Below, in pieces: positions 7,148-16,377 of a stretch of 41,410 nt of DNA (position 1 is the stretch's first letter; each line of letters opens with the position of its first letter). The notes under the pieces are model-generated. The model was not told the origin of the DNA and did no database searches. It saw only the letters and a list, made by a program, of their open reading frames with translations. The DNA is from Nostoc sp. NMS7. Lineage in GTDB: Bacteria; Cyanobacteriota; Cyanobacteriia; Cyanobacteriales; Nostocaceae. The stretch spans positions 1 to 41,410 of the forward strand of contig NZ_JABXKJ010000218.1 of the NCBI RefSeq assembly GCF_017115085.1. Reading direction: 5' to 3'. The position numbers and the translations under genes are program-made.

Positions 7148-7633
7148 CAGAATAAAAAATCTCTACTCAAAAACATTTAGCTCAGAGTTTTCCCACCATC
7201 TCGATTTTTCAACAAAGGCTCCAACCTAGATGTGGCGCAAAGGTCGGGATTTTATCCTGATTTTCCGAAAATCCAGCATTTATACCTCATTTAAGTTGAG
7301 AACCGTAGTTTTTGTCCTCACCCTAAATTGCTCTCCCAGATATGGGAGAGCGATTTTGAAATTCTGGCTCCCCGAATCCCAAATCTGGGATTCAGGGTTG
7401 GGGGATGAGGGCAAATCCTTTTCATCACCGAAGAACTACAGGTTTCAAGATAGACGCGGTTTAGATAGTATTTTGAGCATAAATCAACTTGACATCATTA
7501 AGATTAAATTGATAATATTAAGGACTTTAATTTTCGTGCTAGAGTGAATAAAACATTCATATTGTTGAGCAAGTAAAATATATTGCTATATTTTACTTTT
7601 AACTAAGCAAACTCCTGGCAAGGTTGGTATTAA
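7148..7633. other. Gene-free region with dispersed repeats
   Basis: The 490-bp stretch contains complementary repeat arms such as CTCTCCCAGATATGGGAGAG (7331-7350) and the TCCCAAATCTGGGATTC hairpin (7377-7393), followed by AT-rich DNA. These are typical noncoding Nostoc repeats. The open frame over this region has no protein-like character. The last 130 bp should contain the promoter of the small gene that follows. Confidence 0.5.
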
Positions 7634-7843
7634 TTGAAAATTCAAGCGTTGGATGTCAAGGCTGGCGATCGGATTATTGCTTACTGCAACAACAAAATGC
7701 AAACCTGCAAGGTAAAACGCATTTTAGAACCCGGTCAAGCTAATATCACACTTTCAGTATTCACATCGGAGAATTATCGCGGTTGCTCAGTTTCATCTGT
7801 AGTCCGCTTCCGAAGCAACGCCTTAGTTGATTTGGTAAGTTAA
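7634..7843 (+). CDS. Small conserved cyanobacterial protein (69 aa)
   Basis: The product, KIQALDVKAGDRIIAYCNNK... RGCSVSSVVRFRSNALVDLV, is a compact beta-rich protein with no membrane segment. It resembles a family of about 70-residue proteins widespread in filamentous cyanobacteria. The start is TTG at 7634, preceded at moderate distance by AAGG (7620-7623). The balanced amino-acid composition, with regular hydrophobic alternation, supports coding. Function is unknown; the KAGDxI start resembles small SH3-like folds, which is only an impression. It lies alone between repeat-rich regions. Confidence 0.7.
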   Translation: MKIQALDVKAGDRIIAYCNNKMQTCKVKRILEPGQANITLSVFTSENYRGCSVSSVVRFRSNALVDLVS

Positions 7844-8420
7844 AAATCAACTAAATATTCCATCTCAAAAATCTCTCTAGCTCTTGTCCAGCCTCAAACT
7901 GGATGTAATTTTATAGAAGGTATCTACGCGCAGCGTCTCGTAGAGAAGTGCGGGCTACGCCAAAACAGATTTAAATCCGTTAATTGTGGCTGGGTGATTT
8001 TTCATAAAAGCGCCCTCACACTACAGGAGTGCAGGCGATATCACTTTTGGAAGAAAGTGATCATATACTCATGCTCCACCAAAAAAGGCAAGAGCTAGAC
8101 TTAAAGTAACTAAAATTTTTCTTAGTACAGCATTTCATAGTTCGTAGCGAATTCTCTTTGGAAAAACTCTGCGAGGGCAGTCGCTCATGGGGTTTCCCCA
8201 AGACCCTTACAGGTGAAGCTCTCTACGAGACGCTGCGCGTAGCTTGCTTACCTCACCCTCAATCCCTCTCCTGATAAAGGAGAGGGAAGCTAGAGGCAAG
8301 ATGAAGGAAGTTTTGCTATTTTATTTAATCCACGTTCTTAAGAACAAGCCGCTTCTCTACGAGACGCTCCGCGAATGCGTCTACGCATTACTAAGATAAT
8401 CCTGCAATTGATGGCTTTTG
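7844..8420. other. Repeat-rich intergenic region
   Basis: This holds several members of the Nostoc repeat family CTACGAGACGCTGCGCG: at about 7923-7950 (GCGCAGCGTCTCGTAGAGAAG), 8220-8242 and 8353-8375, plus a CCTCTCCTGATAAAGGAGAGG hairpin near 8266-8286. The copies lie in both orientations. No gene is supported. Confidence 0.6.
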
Positions 8421-8732
8421 TTATTTCTTTTTCACATCACGAGCCATATTCAGGTAGTAGTCGTCAAGTTTGGCATTAGGAGGACGACTGTTAGTGGTGG
8501 GAATTTTAGCAGTGTTATTCTGAACCTTTTCAATTGGCTGTTTAGCAGAAGCTTCCTTTATACCTTGCACCTCATCAGATTCCAAGAAATAACCAGAGTT
8601 AGTAAATCCGAACAGCTGGGCAAAAAAACCAAATATATTTCCGAAAAAATTAGAAACGCTTTGGAATAAAACACCAAACAAGCCTTCAAAACGAAGGAAC
8701 AAGTTCCGAATAATTTGAGGTAGACGAAGCAT
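8421..8732 (-). CDS. Conserved cyanobacterial protein with Phe-rich amphipathic N-terminus
   Basis: This 103-residue protein has an N-terminal half rich in Phe and Leu (LFLRFEGLFGVLFQSVSNFF, then GNIFGFFAQLFGFTNSGYFL), likely forming membrane-associated amphipathic helices. A polar, Pro-containing linker follows, then a conserved-looking basic tail, LDDYYLNMARDVKKK. I recognise this as a family found throughout Nostocales with no assigned function; some database names such as threonine dehydratase are not supported by the sequence. GAAGGTG lies 6-7 bases before the ATG and serves as ribosome-binding site. The antisense open frame over the same bases is a shadow. Confidence 0.8.
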   Translation of the reverse strand: MLRLPQIIRNLFLRFEGLFGVLFQSVSNFFGNIFGFFAQLFGFTNSGYFLESDEVQGIKEASAKQPIEKVQNNTAKIPTTNSRPPNAKLDDYYLNMARDVKKK

Positions 8733-8899
8733 GACAGCACCTTCAATGATTGCCTATTATCATTGTGACTCAATTGCGATCGCATCAATCTGGCGATCGC
8801 AAAAATCTACCAGTGGGTAGGCATAGCCCCAATAATAGGAGTTTGTGCAGTTTAGATAATGGCGGCAGAGGGCAATAGCTACGATGATACTGTTCAATA

Positions 8900-9775
8900 T
8901 TAGTTTTCTTGAACCAGCAAAACCGACTTCACGGGACGCTTGATAGAATTTCCCTCCAAATCAACCTTCCCGTAAAAGGTTTTGCCATTGTAATAAAGGG
9001 AAGACGAACTTCCCCCATCCAGATTCATCGCTTTATCAGCACCAAGAGTTTTCATCAAATCAGCTAATGCTGGCAAGGATACCCCATTAGCGGGAGCCGA
9101 GGGTTTTTGAGCTACCATAACTAAAACAACGCTGCCATCACGGGTAATACCTACGGCAGTTCTGGCATTGGGTTGGTTGCTGCCAAGTGCATCTCGTTTA
9201 TTGGCAATATCCACAAAGCCCTCTTTTACTAACGTGAGTTCTGGTAACAGGCGTGGGCCTGCACCTATAGCATCGACTAACTGACAACCTGCTGGTGGTG
9301 ACTCACTATGTAAAGCAATCGAATAACTGATAGTTTGCCCACATAAGTAGCGGCGGAATTCTGTGCGATTGAATATTTGACTCAGATAAGGTTTTAAGTT
9401 GGGATTGTTCACCAGACGCTCGTTTTCCTTGGGGTTAGCTACCAACTTCCCTTGTCGGACAATATATGATGTAGATTTTTGGTTAACTGGGTCAAAAAAG
9501 CCTGCGTTCAAAATAGCTACGGCTCGATGCTTCTGGGCAAATTCCTCTACAGTAGCTACCTTCTGTGATAGTGCAGGAGTTACCAAAAATCTGCTATTAG
9601 CTGGAATCAACAGGATATGAGCTATGCTTTGGGGCAAAGTGCGCTGGAAGTAGCGAATAGTTTTTGGTGGTGAAGATGCAACAGTCGGTATTGACGGTGT
9701 TGAGGAACGCAAATTCAACCATAACGCCATTGCCAAACTAATTAATATCAAACTCAGTAGTTTAATTTTTCTCAC
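8900..9775 (-). CDS. Phosphodiester glycosidase (NAGPA-like) family exported protein
   Basis: The family hydrolyses phosphodiester-linked sugars; the bacterial substrate is usually unknown. Landmarks are AILNAGFFDP, RTAVGITRDGSVVLVMVA and the strongly diagnostic MNLDGGSSSSLYYNG near the C-terminus. An N-terminal hydrophobic segment (LLSLILISLAMALWLNL) anchors or exports it. The frame is open to 9859, but the first 28 residues are Cys/Arg-rich and unlike a signal peptide. A GTG at 9775 giving VRKIKLLSLILISL makes a normal signal anchor, so that start is preferred. The start is uncertain; the domain call is firm. Confidence 0.85.
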   Translation of the reverse strand: MRKIKLLSLILISLAMALWLNLRSSTPSIPTVASSPPKTIRYFQRTLPQSIAHILLIPANSRFLVTPALSQKVATVEEFAQKHRAVAILNAGFFDPVNQKSTSYIVRQGKLVANPKENERLVNNPNLKPYLSQIFNRTEFRRYLCGQTISYSIALHSESPPAGCQLVDAIGAGPRLLPELTLVKEGFVDIANKRDALGSNQPNARTAVGITRDGSVVLVMVAQKPSAPANGVSLPALADLMKTLGADKAMNLDGGSSSSLYYNGKTFYGKVDLEGNSIKRPVKSVLLVQEN

Positions 9776-9859
9776 TTTTAAACTTACGCGATCGCGGCAA
9801 ACAGTTGCACATTGTACCGCAAAACTTGATCGAATTTTGGAACGTCTACACATCGACAC

Positions 9860-10240
9860 TGGAATTGCTTTAGTATTACCGGGATATAGAATTTTTACGA
9901 CTTACCAGGGTAGCTATGACCGTAAACAGACATCAAATACAGGGACTAACAGCTTTTAATTGTACGGTTCTCGACTCAAATACTTTTGAAAACTTAATGA
10001 TTTAGGCAGGGTATCAATCTCAGGTAGCGCACCTGCACAATCTAATAGAATAAAAGTATGGTGGATTCATAACGAATACCCAAGAGTCGAGTCCGTATAT
10101 AGTCCAGACAAGAGAATAGTGATAACGGCGTATCATATTAACTAATATTTTTTATTTCTATTAACCAATTTCCAACGTGGGCAGAAAGTTTTAGTTGATA
10201 GGATTTTTGTAGTCTGTAATATTTTCACCACCAAAATTAA
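9860..10240. other. Intergenic region without recognised features
   Basis: The 380-bp stretch lies upstream of the glycosidase gene and downstream of the histidine kinase gene (both minus strand). I see no gene, tRNA or strong hairpin here. It ends in AT-rich sequence next to the kinase stop codon. Confidence 0.4.
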
Positions 10241-12007
10241 TTAGCCATCTCCTATAACTGATTCCAGTTCTGGAGAGAGTAAATGTATGTCTCTGGATGT
10301 TGAGGCAGGCAAATACACTGTAAATTGAGTACCTCTGCCTAACTGACTGTAAACATTGACAAAACCACCGTGATTTTTAATGATACCCAACGTCGTAGAA
10401 AGTCCTAAACCTGTACCTTTGCCTACCTCTTTGGTGGTGAAAAATGGTTTAAAAATCTGTTCTTGGACTTCCGAGGACATCCCCATACCAGTATCCGTCA
10501 CCACGATCGCAATATAAGAACCCACTTTGGCATCAATATTTATCTGAGCTGAATGTTCACCAATTACCACATTTTCTGCTACAATCCTTAAAATGCCGCC
10601 ATTGGGCATGGCATCGCGGGCGTTGACTAGTAAATTTATCAGCACCTGATACAGTTGAGTTATGTCTCCACGGACGTACCAGAGATTTTTGGGAATATCT
10701 ATCTGGCAGGTGATCGATTTGGGGAATGTTTGAGTGAGAATTTGCTCAATTTCCTCTATTAAAGGCTGAATTTGCACAATTGTCCGTTTTCCTTCAATAC
10801 CCCGTGCAAAAGACAAAACTTGCTTGAGCAAATTAGCGCCGCGTTTAACATTATTTTCTAAAGTTTGCAATATTTGCTGACTCTGCTGATCGGGCAATTT
10901 CTTTTGCAACAGTTGAACTGACATTAAAATTGGGGATAATATATTGTTGAGGTCATGGGCAATACCAGAAGCGAGAGTGCCGATACTCTCCAAACGTTGC
11001 GATCGCAGAAGTTGAGCTTCCACTTGTTTTTGCTGGGTTATATCTCGCATCAGTGCCAAATGCCTGAATGTCCCATCAGATTCGTTACGCAGTGGTACGG
11101 CATGAGTTTCTATGTAGCGGCGGGTGCCCTTAAATCCCACGATTTCAAACTCCAAAGTCCCCTTGTTACCTTGGCAAATACTTTTATGCAAGTCTGCAAA
11201 GGCTGCTCTATACTCTGGTAGAATTACGGCATCAATTGGTTTACCAATCAAGACATCAGCACTTTCCACTTCCATCATTGCCAGCCCTTCTGCATTAATT
11301 TCTAAAAGGGTGCCATCCCTGGCAATTAACTTGATGCATTTTGGTTCTGCATCTATCATCGCTCGTAAATGATTTTCGCTTTGGCTTAGAGCCAGTTCTG
11401 TCTGCTGAAGTTGCCTGATATAACGCCGCAACAAATCAGACAGCAGCACCACTAGCATTAAATCGACAATAGCAGCGATAAAAAATGTAACTATCGCCTT
11501 TTGGGAACTTGCTTGTGACTCCTGCATTCCCTGCTGTAATAAATTTTGCTCCACCTTTAAAGAGTCGTGAATCAGCTGTTGGATCTCTTTGCCAATTTGC
11601 TTGTCTTTATCAGATAAGATTTGCTGCCGATGTCTGCGGTAAATTTCTTGTTGCAGAATGTTGAACCTGTTGGTAATTTTCGGCTGCTGCTTTTGATGGT
11701 TATCAGCAGTTAATTTGCTGAGAATCTGAATATTGCTATTAGTTTGTTGATTGGCTGCAAGATAAGTTTGTAAATCATCTGCATCTGCTCTAATTAGGTA
11801 ATTACGTTGTGCAGTTTCAGGATCTTTGAGTCGAGATTGGATACTTTCAAGCTGGGTAATAATTTCATCGGAGTATGTCACCCATTGCTGGTTGTGAATC
11901 AGGTTAGCAGTGTTGCTATATAAGACTAGAGAATTAGTAAATACAAGTGCGAATGCTAGGATGAATATTGCTTTCAGCTTTGGAACTTGATACCATTTTT
12001 TGAGCAT
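10241..12007 (-). CDS. Membrane sensor histidine kinase (CHASE3-like, PAS, HisKA, HATPase)
   Basis: An N-terminal membrane helix (KAIFILAFALVFTNSLVLYS) is followed by a periplasmic helical sensor of CHASE3 type (residues about 40-165, with ETAQRNYLIRAD). Then come a second membrane helix (VTFFIAAIVDLMLVVLLSDL), a PAS domain (about 210-325), a HisKA domain with the phospho-acceptor in SGIAHDLNNILSP, and an ATPase with N box LLVNARDAM, DTGMGM and GKGTGLGLST. No receiver domain is fused and no response regulator is adjacent, so the partner is unknown. The ATG at 12007 (MLKKWYQ) has AGAAAGGG upstream and is preferred to the 12031 start. The HDLNN H-box is of the type found in many hybrid-family kinases. 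Confidence 0.93.
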   Translation of the reverse strand: MLKKWYQVPKLKAIFILAFALVFTNSLVLYSNTANLIHNQQWVTYSDEIITQLESIQSRLKDPETAQRNYLIRADADDLQTYLAANQQTNSNIQILSKLTADNHQKQQPKITNRFNILQQEIYRRHRQQILSDKDKQIGKEIQQLIHDSLKVEQNLLQQGMQESQASSQKAIVTFFIAAIVDLMLVVLLSDLLRRYIRQLQQTELALSQSENHLRAMIDAEPKCIKLIARDGTLLEINAEGLAMMEVESADVLIGKPIDAVILPEYRAAFADLHKSICQGNKGTLEFEIVGFKGTRRYIETHAVPLRNESDGTFRHLALMRDITQQKQVEAQLLRSQRLESIGTLASGIAHDLNNILSPILMSVQLLQKKLPDQQSQQILQTLENNVKRGANLLKQVLSFARGIEGKRTIVQIQPLIEEIEQILTQTFPKSITCQIDIPKNLWYVRGDITQLYQVLINLLVNARDAMPNGGILRIVAENVVIGEHSAQINIDAKVGSYIAIVVTDTGMGMSSEVQEQIFKPFFTTKEVGKGTGLGLSTTLGIIKNHGGFVNVYSQLGRGTQFTVYLPASTSRDIHLLSPELESVIGDG

Positions 12008-12031
12008 GCGATCGCCCTTTCTGCCGCACAT

Positions 12032-12503
12032 CAGTTAAGATTAAAGATTAAAAACAAATACTGAGAATATTTTAAGGATCTTGAGAACATAGGTAATAAA
12101 ATACAATCTGTTAAAGTTGTAAATATTTAAATTTTTGGTGATAATTCTTTATACATAATAGTCACAAATAAATCCGCTAATTTTTAATATAAATTCATTT
12201 TTAGCAATAGTCTAGCCAATGCCGTTTGGAAATCAACGATACAGCCTCTGATCCAGAGCGTTGATAATTATCATCATCAATGCTGCTAAAAATGTCTTTA
12301 ATCAAGCCTGTCATCAAAGGACTTCTATCTCAGAAAGAAAAAACTCAACATAACGCTCGGTTCCAAACCCCCAGCCTGGACTTAGGGACTGACAAATAAA
12401 AAAATACTTAACAATTTCTTGTGGGGTGGGCGTCTCGCCCGCCTGTAGCCCAAGGCGGGCAAGATGCCTACCCCACAAGATTGGATGGATTAGTGAATAC
12501 CAG
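12032..12503. other. Intergenic region with a long inverted repeat
   Basis: The part next to the kinase gene is AT-rich and should hold its promoter. The rest has no recognisable gene; the open frame across the inverted repeat (12417-12480) is an artefact of the repeat. Confidence 0.5.
12417..12480. repeat. Dispersed inverted repeat (MITE-like hairpin, 64 bp)
   Basis: The arms at 12417-12443 (TCTTGTGGGGTGGGCGTCTC...) and 12454-12480 (...GCCTACCCCACAAGA) are complementary over 27 bp with three differences, around a 10-bp loop. The sequence matches a common cyanobacterial intergenic repeat type. It follows the exported protein gene at 12504 and may act as its transcription end. Confidence 0.8.
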
Positions 12504-12983
12504 CTACAAGGAAGGATTACCACCACTGGTTCTGAAAGTTGAAAACTTCAATTCATCCCGAATGCTATTGGTATCACTATACAGGTTTGTCACTCTAAAA
12601 TCATTACTTGAACAGCTAATATCTGGAGATTTTTTTCCTTGATAGCTGACTTGAGTTGATGTACCGAATGAAACAGATTTTGGACATGGCTTATATGGTA
12701 ATTTAGACAGTGGTTGAGCTGCTAAAATGTCATTAAAAAATTTTATAGCTGTGTTCACTTTGATTTCACCTGCACCTTTCCTATTGCAAACAGTGTAAGT
12801 TGCCTTTCCTGATGGCAATACGCGAATTGTATACTGGCAAGTATTCGTAGAACCGCTATTAATAATAACTCCTGGCTCTTGAATAATTGCAGTTTGTGCA
12901 ACTGTTTTCAGGGATAAAACACATAAAGGTGTAGCTAACAAGACTGAAGCCAAGCTAATTTTATAGAAGTTAAAAACTTTCAT
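12504..12983 (-). CDS. Exported protein of unknown function (159 aa)
   Basis: A signal peptide is clear: FYKISLASVLLATPLCVLSL followed by KTVAQT as a likely cleavage region. The mature part has four well-spaced cysteines (TNTCQYTIRV, YTVCNRKG, KPCPKS, ISCSSND), suggesting two disulfides in the periplasm or outside. GAGG with a 5-bp gap precedes the ATG at 12983 and decides the start over the GTG two codons upstream. I do not recognise a family. The next gene upstream (13080-13616, same strand) also encodes an exported protein; the two may be related in use but are not similar in sequence. Confidence 0.72.
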   Translation of the reverse strand: MKVFNFYKISLASVLLATPLCVLSLKTVAQTAIIQEPGVIINSGSTNTCQYTIRVLPSGKATYTVCNRKGAGEIKVNTAIKFFNDILAAQPLSKLPYKPCPKSVSFGTSTQVSYQGKKSPDISCSSNDFRVTNLYSDTNSIRDELKFSTFRTSGGNPSL

Positions 12984-13079
12984 TATCACCTCACATTGAT
13001 TTTTTTAGTTATTTAGACAGGTACTAACTGATTTGAAATATTTGGTTACAAAAAAATGGGTGTAATATAGCTGCTCTAT

Positions 13080-13616
13080 TTAGCGGTATCTAGCGGTTCC
13101 CTTGAGTACGATAGTCTGATATGACTGTAATTGTCCCAACAGGGGAGTACGGATAAATCCTGATGTTTTTTCAGTAGTTAAAATCGCTTCGGTTTGAACA
13201 GTAGTTTCTTTAGTCCCGATAACTAGGTTGATAATTGGTAAAAGGAAGCTCAGTTTGACTATATTTCCTCCCAAGTCAGGGTTTGGTGGTTTGCTAATAA
13301 TTACCGTCACAAGTGTACCGATATCAGTAGCCAACGTCTTAATTTGATCACCACTGAAATGCTGGGAAATGTTTTGACTTCTGTAATCAAGCTGTGAAAC
13401 CCCATTGAGAATCGAATACTTGATGTAAATACCTTCGCCCTTAAGTTCAAACTCATTTGGTCGTTGCACAACAATTGCTTGTGCTGGCTTTGGGGATTTG
13501 GTCATCAAAAAAGATAGCAGTGATGTCGTGGTTAACCCAGTCACAAAGGTGAGAGCAGTTTTGAGAATTCGACGGCGGGACGAATTGACGGATATATCTT
13601 TAAGGTTAGGGTTCAT
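13080..13616 (-). CDS. Tat-exported protein of unknown function (178 aa)
   Basis: The N-terminus has a twin-arginine-type signal: NSSRRRILKTALTFVTGLTT, then a hydrophobic stretch and AQA as the cleavage site. The mature part (VVQRPNEFELKGEGIYIKYS...) is predicted to be mostly beta strand and lacks cysteines. A folded or cofactor-containing product exported by the Tat system is suggested but no cofactor motif is seen. It is followed 96 bp downstream by another exported-protein gene on the same strand. Family not recognised. Confidence 0.72.
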   Translation of the reverse strand: MNPNLKDISVNSSRRRILKTALTFVTGLTTTSLLSFLMTKSPKPAQAIVVQRPNEFELKGEGIYIKYSILNGVSQLDYRSQNISQHFSGDQIKTLATDIGTLVTVIISKPPNPDLGGNIVKLSFLLPIINLVIGTKETTVQTEAILTTEKTSGFIRTPLLGQLQSYQTIVLKGTARYR

Positions 13617-14279
13617 AATTGGGAAATCCCCAAAGTCAAATTATTTCTATACAATTATCCCAAAAAAATTATCCGATTGTAGTGACAAACTGATAATTTT
13701 TTGATGATTAGGATAAGCATCTCTTATTTAAGGCTGATAAGTGCTAATCTCAACCATTTGTAAATATATATTTATCTTTCTAGAAAGATAAATATAAGTT
13801 AGAGACTGCGATCGCGTCTGTTAACTTTTGCCCATTATACTCATCGTTTTCAACATCAATAAACGTGAGTTGAAGTCCCGCTAGTTCATAATTTGACGCT
13901 AAAATTTAGATTCAATACCATGAAAATTCATGCTCCCATTTATCTACAAATTTATCAGCGCGAAATAGCGCTTCGATCATCATTTGTCTAAATTGATCAG
14001 CCGCACTCACAATATCAAGGTGACATTTAATATCCCAGGCGCTTCAATTGTGATTTTTCGCAGATCGTTCCAGGTTTTAAGTAAGTGGGCGGGAAAATTT
14101 CCAAGTATGTAACGAAATGTAAATTCAGCAGATACGTGACAAATTAGTTATTTTACCAGCTAGCTGTGCTACCCTAGCAAATTCAAAACAGCGAGATTAT
14201 TCGAGAATTAGCTTGACATGATTCCAAGAATATGTTGATAATTATAGTTTGTGGAAACTTTACTTCTTAATATAAGCTC
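13617..14279. other. Intergenic region upstream of purA
   Basis: This 660-bp region separates the divergent exported-protein gene and purA. It contains the 30-bp perfect palindrome at 13767-13796. No gene or known riboswitch is recognised. The promoter of purA should lie near 14200-14270, but no motif can be chosen with confidence. Confidence 0.45.
13767..13796. repeat. 30-bp perfect palindrome
   Basis: The two halves TATATTTATCTTTCT and AGAAAGATAAATATA are exact complements with no loop, centred between 13781 and 13782. It is AT-rich and has no T run. It could be a dimeric regulator site for the gene at 13616 or the purA side, or a hairpin; no assignment is possible. Confidence 0.7.
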
Positions 14280-15623
14280 TTGGCTAACGTCATTGTCATA
14301 GGTGCCCAATGGGGCGATGAAGGAAAAGGTAAAATAACTGACTTACTCAGCCGTTCGGCAGATGTTGTGGTACGTTACCAAGGGGGTGTGAATGCTGGAC
14401 ACACGATTGTAGTCAAAGGTCAGACCTTTAAGCTGCACTTAATTCCCTCTGGTATTTTGTATCCAAATACCGATTGCATAATCGGCTGTGGAACAGTCAT
14501 TGATCCACAGATTTTGATCGCAGAACTCGACCAACTAAAAGAATTAAATATTTCCACTGACCACCTGCTGATATCTGAGACAGCCCACGTAACCATGCCT
14601 TATCATCGGTTGATTGATCAGGCATCCGAAGAACGACGGGGAACCCATAAGATCGGCACAACAGGTCGGGGCATTGGGCCGACTTATGCGGACAAATCTG
14701 AACGTATAGGGATTCGGGTTTTAGACTTAATGGACCCCGATGGGCTACGTGAGCAGTTGGAGTGGACGATTAATTATAAAAACGTCATTTTAGAAAAGCT
14801 TTACAACTTGCCGCCTCTAGATCCACAAGAGGTGATTGAACAGTATTTGGGATATGCAGAACGCTTGCGGCCTTATGTTGTTGATACATCGTTCAAAATA
14901 TCTGATGCGATTGGGCGACGACGCAATATTTTGTTTGAAGGCGCACAAGGTACGCTCCTGGACTTAGATCACGGAACTTATCCCTATGTCACCTCCTCTA
15001 ACCCGGTGGCGGGGGGGGCTTGCGTTGGTACTGGGGTAGGCCCGACAATGATTGATCGGGTAATTGGGGTGTCGAAAGCCTATACAACCCGTGTGGGAGA
15101 GGGGCCATTTCCCACGGAATTGCATGGAGAGTTGGGAGAATTGTTGTGCGATCGCGGTGCCGAATTTGGCACAACCACCGGACGCAAACGGCGTTGCGGC
15201 TGGTTTGATGCCGTGATCGGTCGCTATGCCGTGCGAATTAACGGCATGGATTGTATGGCGTTGACCAAACTGGATGTTCTTGATGAATTAGAGTCAATCC
15301 AAGTTTGTGTCGCCTATGACATAGATGGCGATCACAGCGAATATTTCCCCACCAGTTCCCGTAAATTTGCCAGATGTCGCCCCATCTACAAAACCTTACC
15401 AGGGTGGCAAGTCTCAACAACTGAATGCCGCACCCTAGAAGACTTGCCACCGCAAGCACTGGACTATCTAAAATTCTTAGCCGAATTGATGGAAGTCCCG
15501 ATCGCGATCGTCTCACTTGGAGCAAGCCGCGATCAAACCATAATTGTCGAAGACCCAATTCACGGTCCCAAACGCGCTTTATTGCATCCCGACGGCACAC
15601 CCGCTACCCTGCTTAGTGCTTAA
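14280..15623 (+). CDS. purA: Adenylosuccinate synthetase
   Basis: PurA joins IMP and aspartate using GTP to make adenylosuccinate, the first committed step to AMP. The canonical N-terminus VIVIGAQWGDEGKGKITDLL contains the catalytic Asp and the GDEGKGK phosphate loop. Also visible are GGVNAGHTIV with the catalytic His, GTTGRGIGPTYADK, FEGAQGTLLDLDHGTYPYVTSS and TTTGRKRRCGW. The length of 447 residues is normal. The start is TTG at 14280, since no ATG gives a fitting N-terminus. The next gene, rplY, lies 69 bp downstream on the same strand across a heptanucleotide tandem repeat. Confidence 0.97.
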   Translation: MANVIVIGAQWGDEGKGKITDLLSRSADVVVRYQGGVNAGHTIVVKGQTFKLHLIPSGILYPNTDCIIGCGTVIDPQILIAELDQLKELNISTDHLLISETAHVTMPYHRLIDQASEERRGTHKIGTTGRGIGPTYADKSERIGIRVLDLMDPDGLREQLEWTINYKNVILEKLYNLPPLDPQEVIEQYLGYAERLRPYVVDTSFKISDAIGRRRNILFEGAQGTLLDLDHGTYPYVTSSNPVAGGACVGTGVGPTMIDRVIGVSKAYTTRVGEGPFPTELHGELGELLCDRGAEFGTTTGRKRRCGWFDAVIGRYAVRINGMDCMALTKLDVLDELESIQVCVAYDIDGDHSEYFPTSSRKFARCRPIYKTLPGWQVSTTECRTLEDLPPQALDYLKFLAELMEVPIAIVSLGASRDQTIIVEDPIHGPKRALLHPDGTPATLLSA

Positions 15624-15635
15624 ATTGGTCATTAG

Positions 15636-15682
15636 CTAATGACCAATGACTAATGACTAATGACAAATGACAAATGACAAAG
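15636..15682 (+). repeat. Heptanucleotide tandem repeat (TAATGAC / AAATGAC)
   Basis: Repeated seven-base units (ATGACTA, ATGACAA) fill most of the gap between purA and the L25 gene. Such tandem short repeats are typical of heterocystous cyanobacteria. Other copies of this family lie at 33870-33907 and 34620-34686. Confidence 0.8.
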
Positions 15683-15692
15683 GACAACTTCT

Positions 15693-16295
15693 ATGGCTAT
15701 TACAGTCGAATCTCTAAAACGTCCAGAAGGCAGCAAGCCCAGAGCTTTGCGTCGTTCAGGACTCATACCTGCCAATTTGTATGGTCATAAAGGTACAGAG
15801 TCAATTTCTTTGACCATTGAGGCCAAAACTGTTGAGCGCTTGCTCAAAAGAGCTTCAGTGAACAACACCTTGATTGATTTAAACGTGACTGATATACCTT
15901 GGCGCGGCAAAGCCCTGCTGCGGGAACTTCAGATTCATCCAGCAAAAGGTACCCCTTACCACCTCAGCTTTTTCGCGGTTGCAGGCCACGGCGACACCAC
16001 TGTAGAAGTTCGGTTCCGTTTTGTGGGAACTGCTATTGGTGTTAAACAAGATGGTGGTGTGTTAGACACCGTAATCACTGAATTGCAAGTGAGTTGTGCG
16101 CCAGAAAATATCCCAGATGTAATTGAAATCGATGTCACTAACCTGCAAATGGGAGACAGCTTGAGTATTGGTGATATAGTTTTTCCTGAAGGTGTAACAC
16201 CTCTAGCTGAACCAGAGCGACTTGTTGTCAGCGTTTTGCCACCGCAAATTAACGCTGAGGATAAGATTGAGGCAGAAGCCGAAGCAGTTTCTTAA
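15693..16295 (+). CDS. rplY: 50S ribosomal protein L25 / general stress protein Ctc
   Basis: The 200-residue product has the N-terminal L25 domain (GSKPRALRRSGLIPANLYG is the family signature, binding 5S rRNA) and the C-terminal beta domain found in the long Ctc/TL5 form (GDTTVEVRFRFVGTAIGVKQDGGVLD, LQVSCAPENIPDVIEIDVT, LQMGDSL). It binds 5S rRNA on the large subunit. The C-terminus is acidic (AEDKIEAEAEAVS). A hairpin terminator at 16329-16353 closes the transcription unit. It may be co-transcribed with purA. Confidence 0.96.
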   Translation: MAITVESLKRPEGSKPRALRRSGLIPANLYGHKGTESISLTIEAKTVERLLKRASVNNTLIDLNVTDIPWRGKALLRELQIHPAKGTPYHLSFFAVAGHGDTTVEVRFRFVGTAIGVKQDGGVLDTVITELQVSCAPENIPDVIEIDVTNLQMGDSLSIGDIVFPEGVTPLAEPERLVVSVLPPQINAEDKIEAEAEAVS

Positions 16296-16328
16296 GCTAG
16301 GTAAACTGTGTAATAATTCTTGATCATG

Positions 16329-16353
16329 CCAGGGGAGAACTCCTGGTTTTTTT
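16329..16353 (+). terminator. Intrinsic terminator after rplY
   Basis: CCAGGGG and CTCCTGG form a stem around AGAA (16329-16346), followed directly by seven T residues. This is a classic Rho-independent terminator 33 bp after the rplY stop codon. Confidence 0.85.
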
Positions 16354-16377
16354 GTATTTAAAGAACAAAGAAAAGAG

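Noticed and set aside
7230..7547. 105-codon open frame
   Set aside because: It runs over dispersed hairpin repeats and has no fitting composition or ribosome-binding site.
8418..8669. Plus-strand frame opposite the Phe-rich conserved protein gene
   Set aside because: The minus-strand product has a recognisable conserved tail and a ribosome-binding site; the plus frame is its shadow.
12314..12642. Short frames on both strands across the long inverted repeat
   Set aside because: They are produced by the repeat and overlap the 3' end of a supported gene.
15238..15600. Minus-strand frame inside purA
   Set aside because: Antisense shadow of a highly conserved gene.
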